A stretch of DNA of 64,000 nt from Thermoanaerobaculia bacterium (GTDB taxonomy: Bacteria; Acidobacteriota; Thermoanaerobaculia; Gp7-AA8): the NCBI GenBank assembly GCA_017883205.1, contig JADGNZ010000021.1, positions 42,028-106,027 on the forward strand, given 5' to 3'. The position numbers were made by a program, and so were the translations under genes. The notes below the pieces were generated by a model, which worked only from the letters and a program-made list of their open reading frames with translations, ran no database searches and had not been told where the DNA came from. Of this stretch, positions 22,013-34,512 are shown piece after piece. Each line of letters opens with the position of its first letter. Position 1 is the stretch's first letter.

Positions 22013-23725
22013 TCAACCGGCCTGCAATTCGGTCGGATGATCCTTCCAGAATTTGTTCATGATGACCTGCTGCACGATGGTTAATACATTCTGCATCAAC
22101 CAGTAGAGCACGACGCCGGTCGGAAACTCTTTGAAAATCCATCCCATGATCAACGGCATGATCATGAACATCTTCTTCTGCGCCGGATCGGCGGTCGACG
22201 GCGTGATGGCCTGCTGGATGAACATCGTGACCGTCATCAGGATCGGCGTGATGTAGTACGGATCCTTCATCGAGAGGTCCTGGATCCAGAGCATGAAGGG
22301 GGCGCCGCGAAGCTCGATGGCGTGGGTCAGCAGACCGTAGAAGCCCCAGAGAATCGGGACCTGGAGCACGAACGGGAGGCAGCCGCCGGCAGGATTGATG
22401 CCTTCCTGCTGGTAGAGCTTCATCGTCTCCGTGTTCATCTTCTGGCGCTGCTCGGGATCGGTCTTGGCCTTCTTGTACTTGGCCTTGATCGCCTCCATCT
22501 TCGGCTGCAGCTTCTGCATCTTCTTCATCGAGACGATCCACTTGTGCTGCAGCGGATAGAGCACGAGTTTGATGATGAGCGTCAGGAGGATGATGGCGAA
22601 GCCGTAGTTCTTCGTGAACTTGTTCAGCCAGAGCAGTGCGGCCAGGAAGAAGCGGGCGATGATGCCGAAGACGCCGAGCTGGAGAGTCTTCTCGAAGCCG
22701 TAGAGATCGACGACCTTGGCCTCTTTCGGGCCGAAGAAGGCCGCGCCGGTGACCACGCCATCGGGCGCCGCGTTGACGCCGGCGAAGATCTCGCGCCGCT
22801 TCTCATTCTTCGCGCCGGCGGGAACGTCGATGGCGCGCAGGAGCGCACCGTTCGATTTCTCCGGACGAAGCGCGCTGAGGAAGTAGTTGTCCTCGATACC
22901 GACGTACTGCACGGAAGGAAAAGCCGTCAGCGAGCCGGCCTTCTCGCGGGCGATGACTTTGAGGCTGTCGTCGCGCTGGTAGACGCCGTTGCCGGTGGTG
23001 ATGAACTGGTTGTCCTTCTCCTCAGGACCGAGCGTTCGGATCCCCGGCCCGATGACGACGCGGTACGGAATCGGAGGAACGACCGACACCGCGAAGTTGA
23101 AGAGATACTCCCTGGTGAAACGGAAGGTCTTCGTGACCGAGTGAACGCCGTCGGACCAGCGGTACTCGATGACGTGAGCACCTTTGTCGTCGAATTCGCG
23201 GACCGTGTAAAGCGCACTGTTCGCGCGATGGCTGAAAGCGGGGTCGGTTGCCTCGATGGCGAAGGGATAGTCGGTGCGGCTGGGCTCCCGCTCCTTGACC
23301 AGGTCGACGTTCGTCGTGTCGGTCTTCGAGCTCGGCTTTGCCCTGTAGTGCTTGAGCTCGAAAGAGACTAACTCCCCGCCGCGGTTGGAGAAGCGCGCGA
23401 TGAAATTGTCCGTGTCGACGGTCGTCTTCTTCTGCGATGAGTCTTCGACCGGTTGCACGATCGGAGCGGCGGCCGCAGGAGTGCTCGCTGCCGTCTCGCT
23501 CGTGGTCGAAGTCGTCGTGGTCGTCGTCGGAGGATTCGAAGGACTCGCAGCAGGAGCTGGCGCCGAAGCGGAGGTCGCAGTCGACGAGGTCGACGATGCA
23601 GCCGGCTGCTCCACCGCCGGAACCGGCTTCTTCATCAGATCGGGAAAGAGCTTCGGAGCCACGGCGGCCCAGAGCCAGAGAAATCCGATCGAGATCAATA
23701 CAGCAGCAAAGATTCTTTTTTCCAT
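22013..23725 (-). CDS. yidC: Membrane protein insertase YidC
   Basis: 570 residues, the Gram-negative long form. A first membrane helix (IFAAVLISIGFLWLWAAVAP) is followed by a Pro/Ala/Ser/Thr-rich linker, a large periplasmic beta-supersandwich domain (about 90-350), and the conserved five-helix core with YGFAIILLTLIIKLVLYPL. The core includes a helical hairpin rich in Lys/Gln (QKLQPKMEAIKAKYK) and the signature GINPAGGCLPFVLQVPILWGFYGLL. It inserts inner-membrane proteins with or without Sec. Its presence with the periplasmic domain argues for a diderm cell. Confidence 0.97.
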   Translation of the reverse strand: MEKRIFAAVLISIGFLWLWAAVAPKLFPDLMKKPVPAVEQPAASSTSSTATSASAPAPAASPSNPPTTTTTTSTTSETAASTPAAAAPIVQPVEDSSQKKTTVDTDNFIARFSNRGGELVSFELKHYRAKPSSKTDTTNVDLVKEREPSRTDYPFAIEATDPAFSHRANSALYTVREFDDKGAHVIEYRWSDGVHSVTKTFRFTREYLFNFAVSVVPPIPYRVVIGPGIRTLGPEEKDNQFITTGNGVYQRDDSLKVIAREKAGSLTAFPSVQYVGIEDNYFLSALRPEKSNGALLRAIDVPAGAKNEKRREIFAGVNAAPDGVVTGAAFFGPKEAKVVDLYGFEKTLQLGVFGIIARFFLAALLWLNKFTKNYGFAIILLTLIIKLVLYPLQHKWIVSMKKMQKLQPKMEAIKAKYKKAKTDPEQRQKMNTETMKLYQQEGINPAGGCLPFVLQVPILWGFYGLLTHAIELRGAPFMLWIQDLSMKDPYYITPILMTVTMFIQQAITPSTADPAQKKMFMIMPLIMGWIFKEFPTGVVLYWLMQNVLTIVQQVIMNKFWKDHPTELQAG

Positions 23726-23726
23726 T

Positions 23727-23936
23727 TCAAGGGACGGGGTCCCAACCTCCAGGATTGAACGGGTGGCAGCGGGCCAGACGCCGCAGGCCGAGCCAGACGC
23801 CGCGCAGTGTGCCGTGCTTTTCGATCGCCTGCATCATGAAAATGGAACAGGTGGGATCGAAGCGGCACATCGGCGGCAGCAGCGGTGAGAGAAATCGCTT
23901 GTAGAAACGGAGCGGTAGGAGGGTAATGGCGCGCAT
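23727..23936 (-). CDS. yidD: Membrane protein insertion efficiency factor YidD
   Basis: 69 residues. It shows the family signature: [43 protein letters not shown], then [12 protein letters not shown]. Three conserved Cys are present. The usual Tyr after CS is replaced by Phe (CSIF). It sits 3 bp after rnpA and 1 bp before yidC, so all are on one transcript. Confidence 0.95.
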   Translation of the reverse strand: MRAITLLPLRFYKRFLSPLLPPMCRFDPTCSIFMMQAIEKHGTLRGVWLGLRRLARCHPFNPGGWDPVP

Positions 23937-23939
23937 GGC

Positions 23940-24347
23940 TCATCGCGCCGCGCTTTCCGCGGCAATGCGCTGCAGAGTGCGCTGAAGGTCGGGGGCGAAC
24001 TCACCCCAGGACGCCTGCGCGGCATTCGGCTTCACGTTGACGACGATGTCGATCGCCCGAAGGTCGAGCCCCAGCGGTCCGCGTTGATGGCGATAGATTT
24101 CGCGCGTCCACCGTTTCAATCGATTGCGCACGTTTGCTTTGCCGCTCTTCTTCGTCGCGGTGACGCCGACCCGCGAGTACGTCAGGCCGTTTGCTGCAAA
24201 AAAGACTACGCAGTAGCGGGAGAAGAGTTTGCGGCCACTCTCATAAACGCGAAGAAACTCGCGCCGCTTGGCCAACCTCTTCTCTTTGGGCAGCGCCTGC
24301 GATTCGGAGGCGCCGGCACCGGCTGCCAAAGGCCCCTTCACCGGCAT
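23940..24347 (-). CDS. rnpA: Ribonuclease P protein component
   Basis: I use the ATG giving MPVKGPLAAG, which has GGAGG five bases upstream; this makes 135 residues. The RNase P fold is shown by KEKRLAKRREFLRVYESGRKLF, YSRVGVTATKKSGKANVRNRLKRW (the RNR-type basic helix) and DIVVNVKPNAA. It helps the RNA subunit process tRNA 5' ends. The first 25 or so residues are an Ala/Gly-rich leader not found in short homologues. It lies 34 bp after rpmH. Confidence 0.94.
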   Translation of the reverse strand: MPVKGPLAAGAGASESQALPKEKRLAKRREFLRVYESGRKLFSRYCVVFFAANGLTYSRVGVTATKKSGKANVRNRLKRWTREIYRHQRGPLGLDLRAIDIVVNVKPNAAQASWGEFAPDLQRTLQRIAAESAAR

Positions 24348-24381
24348 GATGCCTCCGGAACCTTCTGGACACACCGGCTGA

Positions 24382-24516
24382 TTAGACCGAAAGGCGCTTA
24401 CGGCCCTTGCGGCGGCGGCGCGAAAGCACTGCCTGCCCGTCTTTGGTCCGCATCCGGACCAGAAAGCCGTGCGTGCGCTTGCGGCGGCGGTTGTTCGGTT
24501 GAAAGGTACGCTTCAT
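24382..24516 (-). CDS. rpmH: Ribosomal protein bL34
   Basis: 44 residues, a very small gene. The translation starts [20 protein letters not shown] and continues [24 protein letters not shown], the typical bL34 pattern. It is a component of the 50S subunit. It is the first gene leftward of the origin and heads the rnpA-yidD-yidC-khpB cluster. Confidence 0.98.
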   Translation of the reverse strand: MKRTFQPNNRRRKRTHGFLVRMRTKDGQAVLSRRRRKGRKRLSV

Positions 24517-24876
24517 GATTTCGTTAACCCTCTGAAAAGAAAGCGGCGAGTATAGCGGCGGGTCGGAAAGTCGTCAAACCAGCCAGCGACCGGGCGGAAC
24601 GTGGGGTGGTGATGGGCTATTCCGTGGCGCGGTTGGGGACTCAAAGGCATCACCACAGAGACACAGAGGACACAGAGAAAACCTCTGTGATCTCTGTGTC
24701 TCTGTGGTTCATGATTCTCTGATCGCTTCGACATGCGGCTTCACGCAACTCGAGTAACCAGGACCGATCGCCGCGAACGCGATCCGTGCTATATTCGCGT
24801 CCCCTTTCTACCGTCCGGATTTTCCACAGTTGTGGAAAAGTTGTGGATTCTCAGAAAGATAGGCCGCGCCCCTCCG
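24517..24876. promoter_or_regulatory. rpmH-dnaA intergenic region with DnaA-box-like motifs (candidate oriC, part 1)
   Basis: This 360-bp gap is where gene direction flips. TTTTCCACA at 24820-24828 and its complement TGTGGAAAA at 24831-24839 are one mismatch from the DnaA box TTATCCACA, and TGTGGATTC at 24842-24850 is a weaker third. A possible dnaA -10 (TATATT) is at 24790-24795. A hairpin repeat (ACCACAGAGACACAGAGG against its complement) covers 24652-24708. No gene is supported here. Confidence 0.75.
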
Positions 24877-26184
24877 ATGAATTTATGGCAGCAAGTGCTC
24901 GACCGGCTGGAGCAAACCATCGAACGGACGCAGTACAAAACGTGGTTTGCTCCGACCCGCTTCCTGGCCCAGAAGGGTGACACGATCGATGTCAGCGTAC
25001 CTTCACAGCGCTTCGTAAGCGAGATCCGCCAGAACTACGCGCAGCAGATCCGATCGGTCCTCGACGAATTGTCGACCGATCACATCAATCTCCACCTCGT
25101 CGCGGACACCGAGGCTGGCGGCGATTTGGTTCTACCAGCGGGTCCGCCGCCGTCCGTTGAGCTGCCCACCTCGATCTTCAACCCGCGCTACCGCTTCGAG
25201 AACTTCGTCGTCGGAAAATCGAACGAGCTTGCGTTCGCCGCCTCGAAATCGGTCGCCGAAAATCCGGCCGGCTCCTTCAACCCTCTCTTCATCTACGGCG
25301 GCGCAGGCCTCGGCAAAACCCACCTCATTCAAGCGATCGCGCAGCAACTTCGCGACACGACTCCCGGCGCGAAGGTCGTCTACACGTCAGCGGATTCCTT
25401 CGTCACGGACTTCATCACCTCAATCCGCTATGACCGCATGCAACAGTTCCGCGACCGCTACCGGAAGGTCGACGCTCTCCTCCTCGACGACATCCAGTTC
25501 ATGGCCAACAAAGAACAGACGCAAGAGGAGTTCTTCCATACCTTCAATGCCCTTTACGAGTCGCAAAAGCAGATCGTCTTTACCTCCGACGCGCCGCCGA
25601 AAGAGATCCCCACACTTGAGGACCGCCTTCGCTCCCGCTTCGAATGGGGATTGATCGCGGACATCCAGCCACCCGACCTCGAGACGAAGGTAGCCATCCT
25701 TCGAAAGAAAGCCGACGAGAAGAAGATCGACCTTCCGCACGATGCCGCTCTCTTCGTCGCCGAGCGCGTCCGCACGAACATCCGCGAGCTGGAAGGACTG
25801 CTCAACCGCATCGAGGTCTACGCTTCGATGGCAGGCAAGAAACTCTCGCTGGACCTGGTCAAGGAGGCGCTGAAGGAACTGCTGTCGAAAGACAACAAGC
25901 CGATCACAGCATCCGAAATCTCGCGCGTCGTGGCCGCTCACTACGGAACAACGGTCACCAACCTCAAATCGAAATCGAACACCAAGACGGTCGCCTTCCC
26001 GCGGCAGGTGGCGATGTACATCTGCAAGCATCTGACCGATCTTTCCTATCCGGAGATCGGACGCTTCTTCAACGACAAGCATCACTCCACCGTCATGTAC
26101 TCGGTCGAGAAGATCGACGAGAAAATGCAGAACGATCCCCAGTTCGCACGCGTGCTTGAAGGTTTGATGAAGCAGTTTCGATGA
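24877..26184 (+). CDS. dnaA: Chromosomal replication initiator protein DnaA
   Basis: I place the start at the ATG giving MNLWQQVLDRLEQTI, because the longer frame runs back into the DnaA-box region; the product is 435 residues. Domain I binds helicase or DiaA. A short domain II follows. The AAA+ domain III has Walker A GGAGLGKTHL and Walker B LLLDDIQF. Domain IV is the helix-turn-helix with the DnaA signature EIGRFFNDKHHSTVMYSVEKI. It opens oriC and may autoregulate through the boxes just upstream. No strong Shine-Dalgarno precedes the ATG. Confidence 0.97.
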   Translation: MNLWQQVLDRLEQTIERTQYKTWFAPTRFLAQKGDTIDVSVPSQRFVSEIRQNYAQQIRSVLDELSTDHINLHLVADTEAGGDLVLPAGPPPSVELPTSIFNPRYRFENFVVGKSNELAFAASKSVAENPAGSFNPLFIYGGAGLGKTHLIQAIAQQLRDTTPGAKVVYTSADSFVTDFITSIRYDRMQQFRDRYRKVDALLLDDIQFMANKEQTQEEFFHTFNALYESQKQIVFTSDAPPKEIPTLEDRLRSRFEWGLIADIQPPDLETKVAILRKKADEKKIDLPHDAALFVAERVRTNIRELEGLLNRIEVYASMAGKKLSLDLVKEALKELLSKDNKPITASEISRVVAAHYGTTVTNLKSKSNTKTVAFPRQVAMYICKHLTDLSYPEIGRFFNDKHHSTVMYSVEKIDEKMQNDPQFARVLEGLMKQFR

Positions 26185-26454
26185 GCGTCCTGGCCCTCTC
26201 ACAAACGCTTTCCACAGCCCCTGCGGAAACCTCCGTCGAAAAGCTGCGGAGAAAAACGACCTCGGACCACTTGTCGCCGACGACTGCGGAAAACACGAGA
26301 AATCTCCTTCGCTTTTCCGCATCGAAACCCGCAGTTCCGAACCGGAAGGAACTGCTATACTTTCGAAACCTTTGCAGAGTGATGCCGAGTTTTTCCGCAC
26401 GCATCGACTGCTTCCACTACTAAGAATAAAGACTTGATTCTGAAGGAAGAAGAC
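26185..26454. promoter_or_regulatory. dnaA-dnaN intergenic region with six DnaA-box-like motifs (candidate oriC, part 2)
   Basis: One CTTTCCACA (26208-26216) and five variants of TTTTCCGCA or its complement lie here. They are at 26222-26230 (TGCGGAAAC), 26245-26253 (TGCGGAGAA), 26285-26293, 26313-26321 and 26391-26399. A -10-like TATACT at 26356-26361 is the probable dnaN promoter. Confidence 0.7.
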
Positions 26455-27585
26455 ATGGAGTTGACCGTCGCGAAGGCTGATCTTCAGAAAGAGCTGCAAC
26501 TTTGCCAGGGAGTCGTCGAAAAACGCTCGACGATTCCGATTCTGTCGAACGTGCTGCTCCGCGCGGCTGACGGCCGCCTGCAGATCGCTGCTACCGATCT
26601 GGACGTGACGATCCTCAGCTCCTGCGCGGCGCGCGTCACGACGCCGGGCGGTGTCACGATTGAAGCGAAACGGCTGTTCGACATCGTTCGCTCGCTGCCG
26701 GACGACGATGTCCACATCACGCTGCAGGAGAACAACTCGCTGCTTCTTGACTGCGGCACCGCGAAGTTCCGCCTTCTCGGATTGCCTGCCGAGGATTACC
26801 CGACGCTGCCGACGGTGAACGCGACCGAGGCGTATGACATCCCGCTAGAGGAACTAAAGACGATGGTCGCGAAGGTGAAGTTTGCGATCACGCATGAAGA
26901 GACGCGTTTTCAGCTCAACGGAGCGCTGCTGAAGATCCAGCCCACGAAGATGGAGATGGTGGCGACAGACGGCCATCGCATGGCTCTCATCAATTTCCCG
27001 CAGGGCAACAACGGTAAGAAGAAAGTGACCGAGCTCACGATCCTGATTCCTCGCAAAGCGCTCGAAGAAATTCTGCGTCTCGAACCTGGCGAAAACGGGA
27101 TGGTTCGTTTCGGCGTCTCCGAGAATCACCTCTTCTTCGAGGCCGCGGAGCGCCGTCTCCTCGCGCGCATGATCGATGTCAACTTCCCGAACTACATGGA
27201 AGTGATCTCTCGCGACAACGACCGGAAAGTCCTAGTTGACCGTGAGCGCCTGCTCTCGACCATCCGCCGTATTTCGCTTGTCGCCAACGAGCGCACGCGC
27301 GCGGTGCGCTTCGATTTTGCGCCCGGAAAACTGACCGTCTCGTCGACCAATCCCGAGCTGGGCGATGCCCGCGAGACTGTTCCCATCGATTACGCCGGCA
27401 ACCCCTTCTTCGTCGGCCTCAACGCGGCATACGTCACCGACTTCTTGAGCGCGGTCGACACGCAACAGGTATCGCTCGATCTGAAGGACGAGAACAGCCA
27501 GTGCATCGGCCGTCCGTCGGCGAACGACGCGGACATCGCGTACGAATACCTGTACGTCGTGATGCCGATGCGTCTGACGGCGTGA
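26455..27585 (+). CDS. dnaN: DNA polymerase III sliding clamp (beta subunit)
   Basis: 376 residues from the ATG giving MELTVAKADLQKELQ, preceded by AAGGAAGAAG as Shine-Dalgarno. Three clamp folds are expected. Recognisable runs are KRSTIPILSNVLL, the segment RFQLNGALL, and the C-terminal YEYLYVVMPMRL that ends the hydrophobic ligand pocket. The ring tethers polymerase to DNA. Its stop overlaps the recF start (GTGA). Confidence 0.97.
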   Translation: MELTVAKADLQKELQLCQGVVEKRSTIPILSNVLLRAADGRLQIAATDLDVTILSSCAARVTTPGGVTIEAKRLFDIVRSLPDDDVHITLQENNSLLLDCGTAKFRLLGLPAEDYPTLPTVNATEAYDIPLEELKTMVAKVKFAITHEETRFQLNGALLKIQPTKMEMVATDGHRMALINFPQGNNGKKKVTELTILIPRKALEEILRLEPGENGMVRFGVSENHLFFEAAERRLLARMIDVNFPNYMEVISRDNDRKVLVDRERLLSTIRRISLVANERTRAVRFDFAPGKLTVSSTNPELGDARETVPIDYAGNPFFVGLNAAYVTDFLSAVDTQQVSLDLKDENSQCIGRPSANDADIAYEYLYVVMPMRLTA

Positions 27586-28652
27586 TCCTCCGCTCGATCG
27601 CGACCCAGGCGTTCCGCAACCTCGCCGCCGAAGAGGTTGCGTTTCACGAGCACGTCAACATCGTCGTCGGCCGCAACGGGCAGGGCAAGACCAACCTCCT
27701 CGAAGCGATCTACTTCCTGGCGACGACCAAATCGTTTCGCACGTCGCGCGTGGCCAGCCTCTTCTCGTTTGGCTCGCCGAGCACCTTTGTTTCCGGCCAG
27801 TTGCACCGCTTCGGTGTCGACAAGATGCTTTCCGTCGGCCTGGAGACGGGCGAGACCAAGCGCCGCGCGTTGCTGATCAACGGCGAGCGCGTCCCGTTGG
27901 CCGTCTACGTCAACACCATGAGCGTCTTTGCCTACTCGGCGGCACGGCTCGATATCCTTCGCGGCGCGCCGGAAGAGCGGCGCCGTTTTCTCGATCGCGG
28001 CATCGCCAGCATTGACCCTGGCTACCTCGAAGCCGTCAGCCGCTACGGACGCGTCCTCCGTCAACGCAACGCGCTCCTGGCCAGTGGCAGCGCCTCTTCT
28101 CTCGCTGCCTGGGATGCGGAGCTCATCGCCTCGGCGGCTCCACTCCAGCGCGGACGTGCGGCCTACGCAGAGGCACTGGCGTCGTCGTTCGCGGCGATCG
28201 TCGCCGAGCACGGCTATCACATCCAAAATGTGTCGATCGCCTACAAACCAAGCGCTGTTGACGACCTGGCCCGGATCCGCCGTGACGAGCTTCGTGCGCA
28301 TATGTCGCTGGTCGGGCCGCAGCGCGACGTGCTCGAGTTTTCCGTCGACGGCAGGCCGGCAGCCGAGGTGCTTTCGGGCGGTGAACAGAAGATGGTTGTC
28401 CTCTTCCTGAAGTTCGCCAAACTCGATCTTTTCCGGCGCCGTTTTGACGAGCCAGCGGTCTTCCTCCTCGACGACGTCGATGCCGAGCTCGACCTTGAAA
28501 TCCTCGAACAACTGCTCGTCAAACTCCCCTCACGGACGCAGGTTTTTGCCACCTCTGCCAAGGAGCGCTTTCTGCGAACGCTGGAGGCCGGTCCCCATCG
28601 GCGCTTAGTCATTGAAAATGGGCGAGTTGCGGCGACGAACGATTTGCCGTGA
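27582..28652 (+). CDS. recF: DNA replication and repair protein RecF
   Basis: The GTG that overlaps the dnaN stop gives MILRSIATQAFRNL, 356 residues. Walker A GRNGQGKTNLLEAIYFL, the ABC-type signature LSGGEQK and Walker B FLLDDVDAELD are present. RecF helps load RecA at gaps. The 4-base overlap with dnaN indicates translational coupling. Confidence 0.96.
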   Translation: MILRSIATQAFRNLAAEEVAFHEHVNIVVGRNGQGKTNLLEAIYFLATTKSFRTSRVASLFSFGSPSTFVSGQLHRFGVDKMLSVGLETGETKRRALLINGERVPLAVYVNTMSVFAYSAARLDILRGAPEERRRFLDRGIASIDPGYLEAVSRYGRVLRQRNALLASGSASSLAAWDAELIASAAPLQRGRAAYAEALASSFAAIVAEHGYHIQNVSIAYKPSAVDDLARIRRDELRAHMSLVGPQRDVLEFSVDGRPAAEVLSGGEQKMVVLFLKFAKLDLFRRRFDEPAVFLLDDVDAELDLEILEQLLVKLPSRTQVFATSAKERFLRTLEAGPHRRLVIENGRVAATNDLP

Positions 28653-28780
28653 AACGTTCCGTGGAACGCAATAAATCGCGATACAATCAGCGTTCTTAAA
28701 CACGGCGCAATCCTCGCGTTAAAAGCTCGTCGGGAGACGCGCTACCTACCCCCCTAAACCAGCATCCGGAAAGCAATTGA
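28653..28780 (+). promoter_or_regulatory. gyrB upstream region
   Basis: 128 bp between recF and gyrB. TACAAT at 28682-28687 is a possible -10 element; no good -35 is seen. CGTTCCGTGGAACG at 28655-28668 is a near-palindrome that resembles a parS site with two central bases lost. Confidence 0.4.
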
Positions 28781-31351
<2,571 letters not shown>

Positions 31352-31428
31352 GGTTCTGGGTTTCTTAGTTGCTGGGTTGCTGAGCATCGCGGCCGGTAAC
31401 TCAGCAACCGAGTAACCAACCACACCAC

Positions 31429-34077
31429 ATGAACGAATTCGACTACACAGGACACATCGAGCAGCGCTTCCCGGTCAACATCGAAGACGAGATGCGCAAG
31501 TCGTATCTCGACTACGCGATGTCCGTCATCATCGGACGTGCGCTTCCTGACGTGCGCGACGGACTCAAGCCCGTGCACCGCCGCATCCTCTACGGGATGT
31601 ACGAGCAGGGAAACACGGCCGGCAAGGCGTACAAGAAATCGGCGCGTATCGTCGGCGACGTGATGGGCAAGTACCACCCGCACGGCGACTCCGCCATCTA
31701 CGACTCCGTCGTGCGTATGGCGCAGGACTTCTCGATGCGTTACCGCCTCGTCGACGGCCAGGGCAACTTCGGATCCGTCGACGGCGACAACCCGGCAGCC
31801 ATGCGTTACACCGAAGTCCGACTGACGCGCCTCGCCGAAGAGCTGATGCGCGACGACATCGACAAAGAGACCGTCGACTTCGTGCCGAACTATGACGGCA
31901 CCGAGAGCGAGCCGTCGGTGCTGCCGGCGAAGTATCCCAACCTGCTCGTCAACGGCTCATCCGGAATCGCCGTCGGCATGGCCACCAACATCCCGCCCCA
32001 CAACCTCGGCGAGGTGATCGACGCTTGCCTGATGGTGATGGAGAACCCGGCCGCATCGGTGAAAGAGCTGATGACGGTCATGCCCGGCCCCGATTTCCCA
32101 ACCGCCGGCTTCATCCACGGAATCGAAGGGATCTACGAGGCCTACAACACCGGCCGTGGCATCATCCAGGTTCGCGCGCGCGCCATCATCGAAGCATCGA
32201 AGAAGGCTGACAAAGAGCAGATCGTCGTGACGGAGATTCCGTACATGACGAACAAGAAGCGGCTGATCGAGAAGATCGCCGAGCTCGTTCACGACAAGCG
32301 CATCGAAGGCATTTCCGATCTGCGCGACGAGTCCGACCGCGAGGGCATGCGCATCGTCATCGAATTGAAGCGCGATGCCATCGCCGAGGTCGTCCTCAAC
32401 AACCTGTATCGCAACACGCAGATGCAGACGACCTTCGGAATCATCTTTCTGGCGATCATCAACAACCGTCCGGAAGTCATGGACCTCCCGACGCTGCTCC
32501 GACACTTCGTCGAGCATCGGAAAGAGATCGTCGTTCGCCGGACTCGCTTCGATCTTCGCAAAGCGGAAGAGCGCGCCCACATCCTCGAAGGGCTCGTCAA
32601 AGCGCTCGACGTTCTCGATGAGCTCATCCGGCTGATCCGAGCCGCACGCACGCCCCAGGAAGCCAAGAGCGGCCTGATCGAGCGCTGGCAGTTCAGCGAC
32701 GTGCAGGCGCAGGCCATTCTCGACATGCGCCTGCAACGCCTGACCGGTCTCGAGCGCGACAAGATCGTCGCCGAATATCAGGACGTCCAGGCCCTTATCG
32801 GCCGCCTTCGCGAGATTCTTGGATCCGAGAAGCTAGTCCTCGAGATCATCAGCGCCGAGCTGCGCGAGATCAAAGAGGCGTATGGCGACGTGCGCCGCAC
32901 GGAGATCATTCAAGCGGCCAGCGACATCACGATCGAAGACATGATCGCCGACGAGGACATGGTCATCACCGTGTCGCGCGGCGGCTACATCAAACGATCG
33001 CCGTTGTCGTTATATCGAGCACAAAGACGCGGTGGCAAAGGCCGCATCGGCATGCAGACGAAGGAAGAGGACATCGTCGAGCATCTCTTCGTCGCCAGCG
33101 CGCACTCGTACGTCCTGGTCTTCACCGACCGCGGACGTCTCTATTGGATCAAAGTGCACCAGATCCCCGAAGTGGCGTCGAATGCGCGCGGTAAAGCGAT
33201 CGTCAATCTGCTCACGGTCGAGCAGGGCGAGAGCGTGCGCGCCCTCCTCACTGTGCGCGACTTCACCGACGCGAAGTACGTGGTCATGGTCACGCGCGCC
33301 GGAAAGATCAAGAAGACTGAGCTTACGGCGTTCTCGAACGTCCGCGCATCGGGCATCATCGCCATCGACATCAACGAAGGGGACGACCTCTACGCCGTGC
33401 GGCTCTCGCAAGGTGAGGACGAGATCTTCATCGGTACGCACGACGGGATGGCCATCCGCTTCCACGAAAACGGAGTGCGTCCGATGGGCCGCGGCGCAGC
33501 CGGAGTAAAAGGCATCTCACTCCGCGAAGGCGATTCTGTAGTCGAGATGGACGTGTTGCCGGCGTCGGGCGAAGCCGCGCCGGAGCCGCTGGTGGAAGGT
33601 GAAGAGCCCGAGATTGCGGTCGCCGAGAGCGAGCCGGAAGAAGGCGAGGAGATCATCGCCTCCGACGAGCGTGGACAGGTGCTGACGATCACCGAGAAGG
33701 GCTTCGGAAAACGGACGCCTGTTTCCGCGTATCGCCTGCAGTCGCGCGGCGGGATCGGTGTCACGAACATCAAGACGACCGACAAGAACGGCAAGGTAGC
33801 GGGCATTTCGTACGTGTTCGAAGACGACCAGGTGCTGCTCATCACCGAGCAGGGAATGATCATCCGCACGAACGTCGCCGACATCCGCTCGATCGGACGG
33901 AACACCCAGGGCGTTCGCGTGATCAACATCGACGAAAACGATTTAGTCGTCGCCGCCGTAAAACTGGTCGACAAAGTCGATGCGGACGACAGGGAAGAAG
34001 AAGGCGAGGATGCCGCGGGCGAGGAGACGGCCGGCGAGCCGGAGACGACCGAGGATGACGACGACACGATTCACTGA
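31429..34077 (+). CDS. gyrA: DNA gyrase subunit A
   Basis: 882 residues. The winged-helix core has [28 protein letters not shown], the helix [14 protein letters not shown] and the catalytic Tyr in [10 protein letters not shown]. The C-terminal beta-pinwheel carries the GyrA box QRRGGKG, which identifies gyrase rather than topoisomerase IV. An acidic insertion (about 705-740, [23 protein letters not shown]) interrupts the pinwheel, and the tail is also acidic ([13 protein letters not shown]). It lies 77 bp after gyrB. Confidence 0.97.
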   Translation: MNEFDYTGHIEQRFPVNIEDEMRKSYLDYAMSVIIGRALPDVRDGLKPVHRRILYGMYEQGNTAGKAYKKSARIVGDVMGKYHPHGDSAIYDSVVRMAQDFSMRYRLVDGQGNFGSVDGDNPAAMRYTEVRLTRLAEELMRDDIDKETVDFVPNYDGTESEPSVLPAKYPNLLVNGSSGIAVGMATNIPPHNLGEVIDACLMVMENPAASVKELMTVMPGPDFPTAGFIHGIEGIYEAYNTGRGIIQVRARAIIEASKKADKEQIVVTEIPYMTNKKRLIEKIAELVHDKRIEGISDLRDESDREGMRIVIELKRDAIAEVVLNNLYRNTQMQTTFGIIFLAIINNRPEVMDLPTLLRHFVEHRKEIVVRRTRFDLRKAEERAHILEGLVKALDVLDELIRLIRAARTPQEAKSGLIERWQFSDVQAQAILDMRLQRLTGLERDKIVAEYQDVQALIGRLREILGSEKLVLEIISAELREIKEAYGDVRRTEIIQAASDITIEDMIADEDMVITVSRGGYIKRSPLSLYRAQRRGGKGRIGMQTKEEDIVEHLFVASAHSYVLVFTDRGRLYWIKVHQIPEVASNARGKAIVNLLTVEQGESVRALLTVRDFTDAKYVVMVTRAGKIKKTELTAFSNVRASGIIAIDINEGDDLYAVRLSQGEDEIFIGTHDGMAIRFHENGVRPMGRGAAGVKGISLREGDSVVEMDVLPASGEAAPEPLVEGEEPEIAVAESEPEEGEEIIASDERGQVLTITEKGFGKRTPVSAYRLQSRGGIGVTNIKTTDKNGKVAGISYVFEDDQVLLITEQGMIIRTNVADIRSIGRNTQGVRVINIDENDLVVAAVKLVDKVDADDREEEGEDAAGEETAGEPETTEDDDDTIH

Positions 34078-34101
34078 GTGGGCGCCGACGTACAATCAGT
34101 C

Positions 34102-34386
34102 ATGCACAAAATCTCGCGCGAGCGCGTGACGCAGCTCGCGCGCGACCTTCTGGAGGCGATGACGCGCACGAAAGCCGTCATGCTGCTGAAGGAGCGCGAA
34201 GTCGTCCGCCAGTCCATCGCCCACGCCCTGGCCGATGAGCTCAAGCGCGAGGAGGAACGCGAGGAGAACGTGCGCCGCCGCATCGCCACGATGAAGAAGC
34301 CACCTGCCCTCCGCTCCCGCGATTACGAAACGCTCTTCCACCAGTTGATGGAGGAGGAGTATCTGCGCGAGGGGCTGGATACGTAG
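34102..34386 (+). CDS. DUF507 family protein
   Basis: 94 residues from the ATG giving MHKISRERVTQLARDLLEAM. The length, highly charged helical nature and the run KREEEREENVRRRIATMKK followed by SRDYETLFHQLMEEEYLREG fit the DUF507 family, whose role is unknown. It begins 24 bp after gyrA, so it may be co-transcribed with it. Confidence 0.8.
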   Translation: MHKISRERVTQLARDLLEAMTRTKAVMLLKEREVVRQSIAHALADELKREEEREENVRRRIATMKKPPALRSRDYETLFHQLMEEEYLREGLDT

Positions 34387-34509
34387 CGCTACGCGCGTTC
34401 TCGGTTGTCGGTTGATTGCGCTGCGCGCGTTGTCGCAGGAAAACGGTTGACCTCGGACTCAACGCGCGAAGCGCAACGAACCGACAACCGACAACGCGCC
34501 GCAGGCGCA
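34386..34509. repeat. Family B inverted repeat after the DUF507 gene
   Basis: TTCTCGGTTGTCGGTTG (left) and CGACAACCGACAACGCG (right) form long arms around a short centre. It is the same family as 13867-13921 and 14233-14347. It lies between convergent genes and may act as a two-way terminator. Confidence 0.85.
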
Positions 34510-34512
34510 TAC

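Noticed and set aside
24513..24734. 73-residue frame upstream of dnaA
   Set aside because: It is largely the CACAGAG hairpin repeat and lies in the origin gap.
25420..26715. 431-residue open frame antisense to dnaA and dnaN
   Set aside because: It crosses two known genes and the origin gap, and its translation shows no domain.
28655..28668. Third parS site
   Set aside because: CGTTCCGTGGAACG lacks two bases of the central CACGTG and is shorter than parS.
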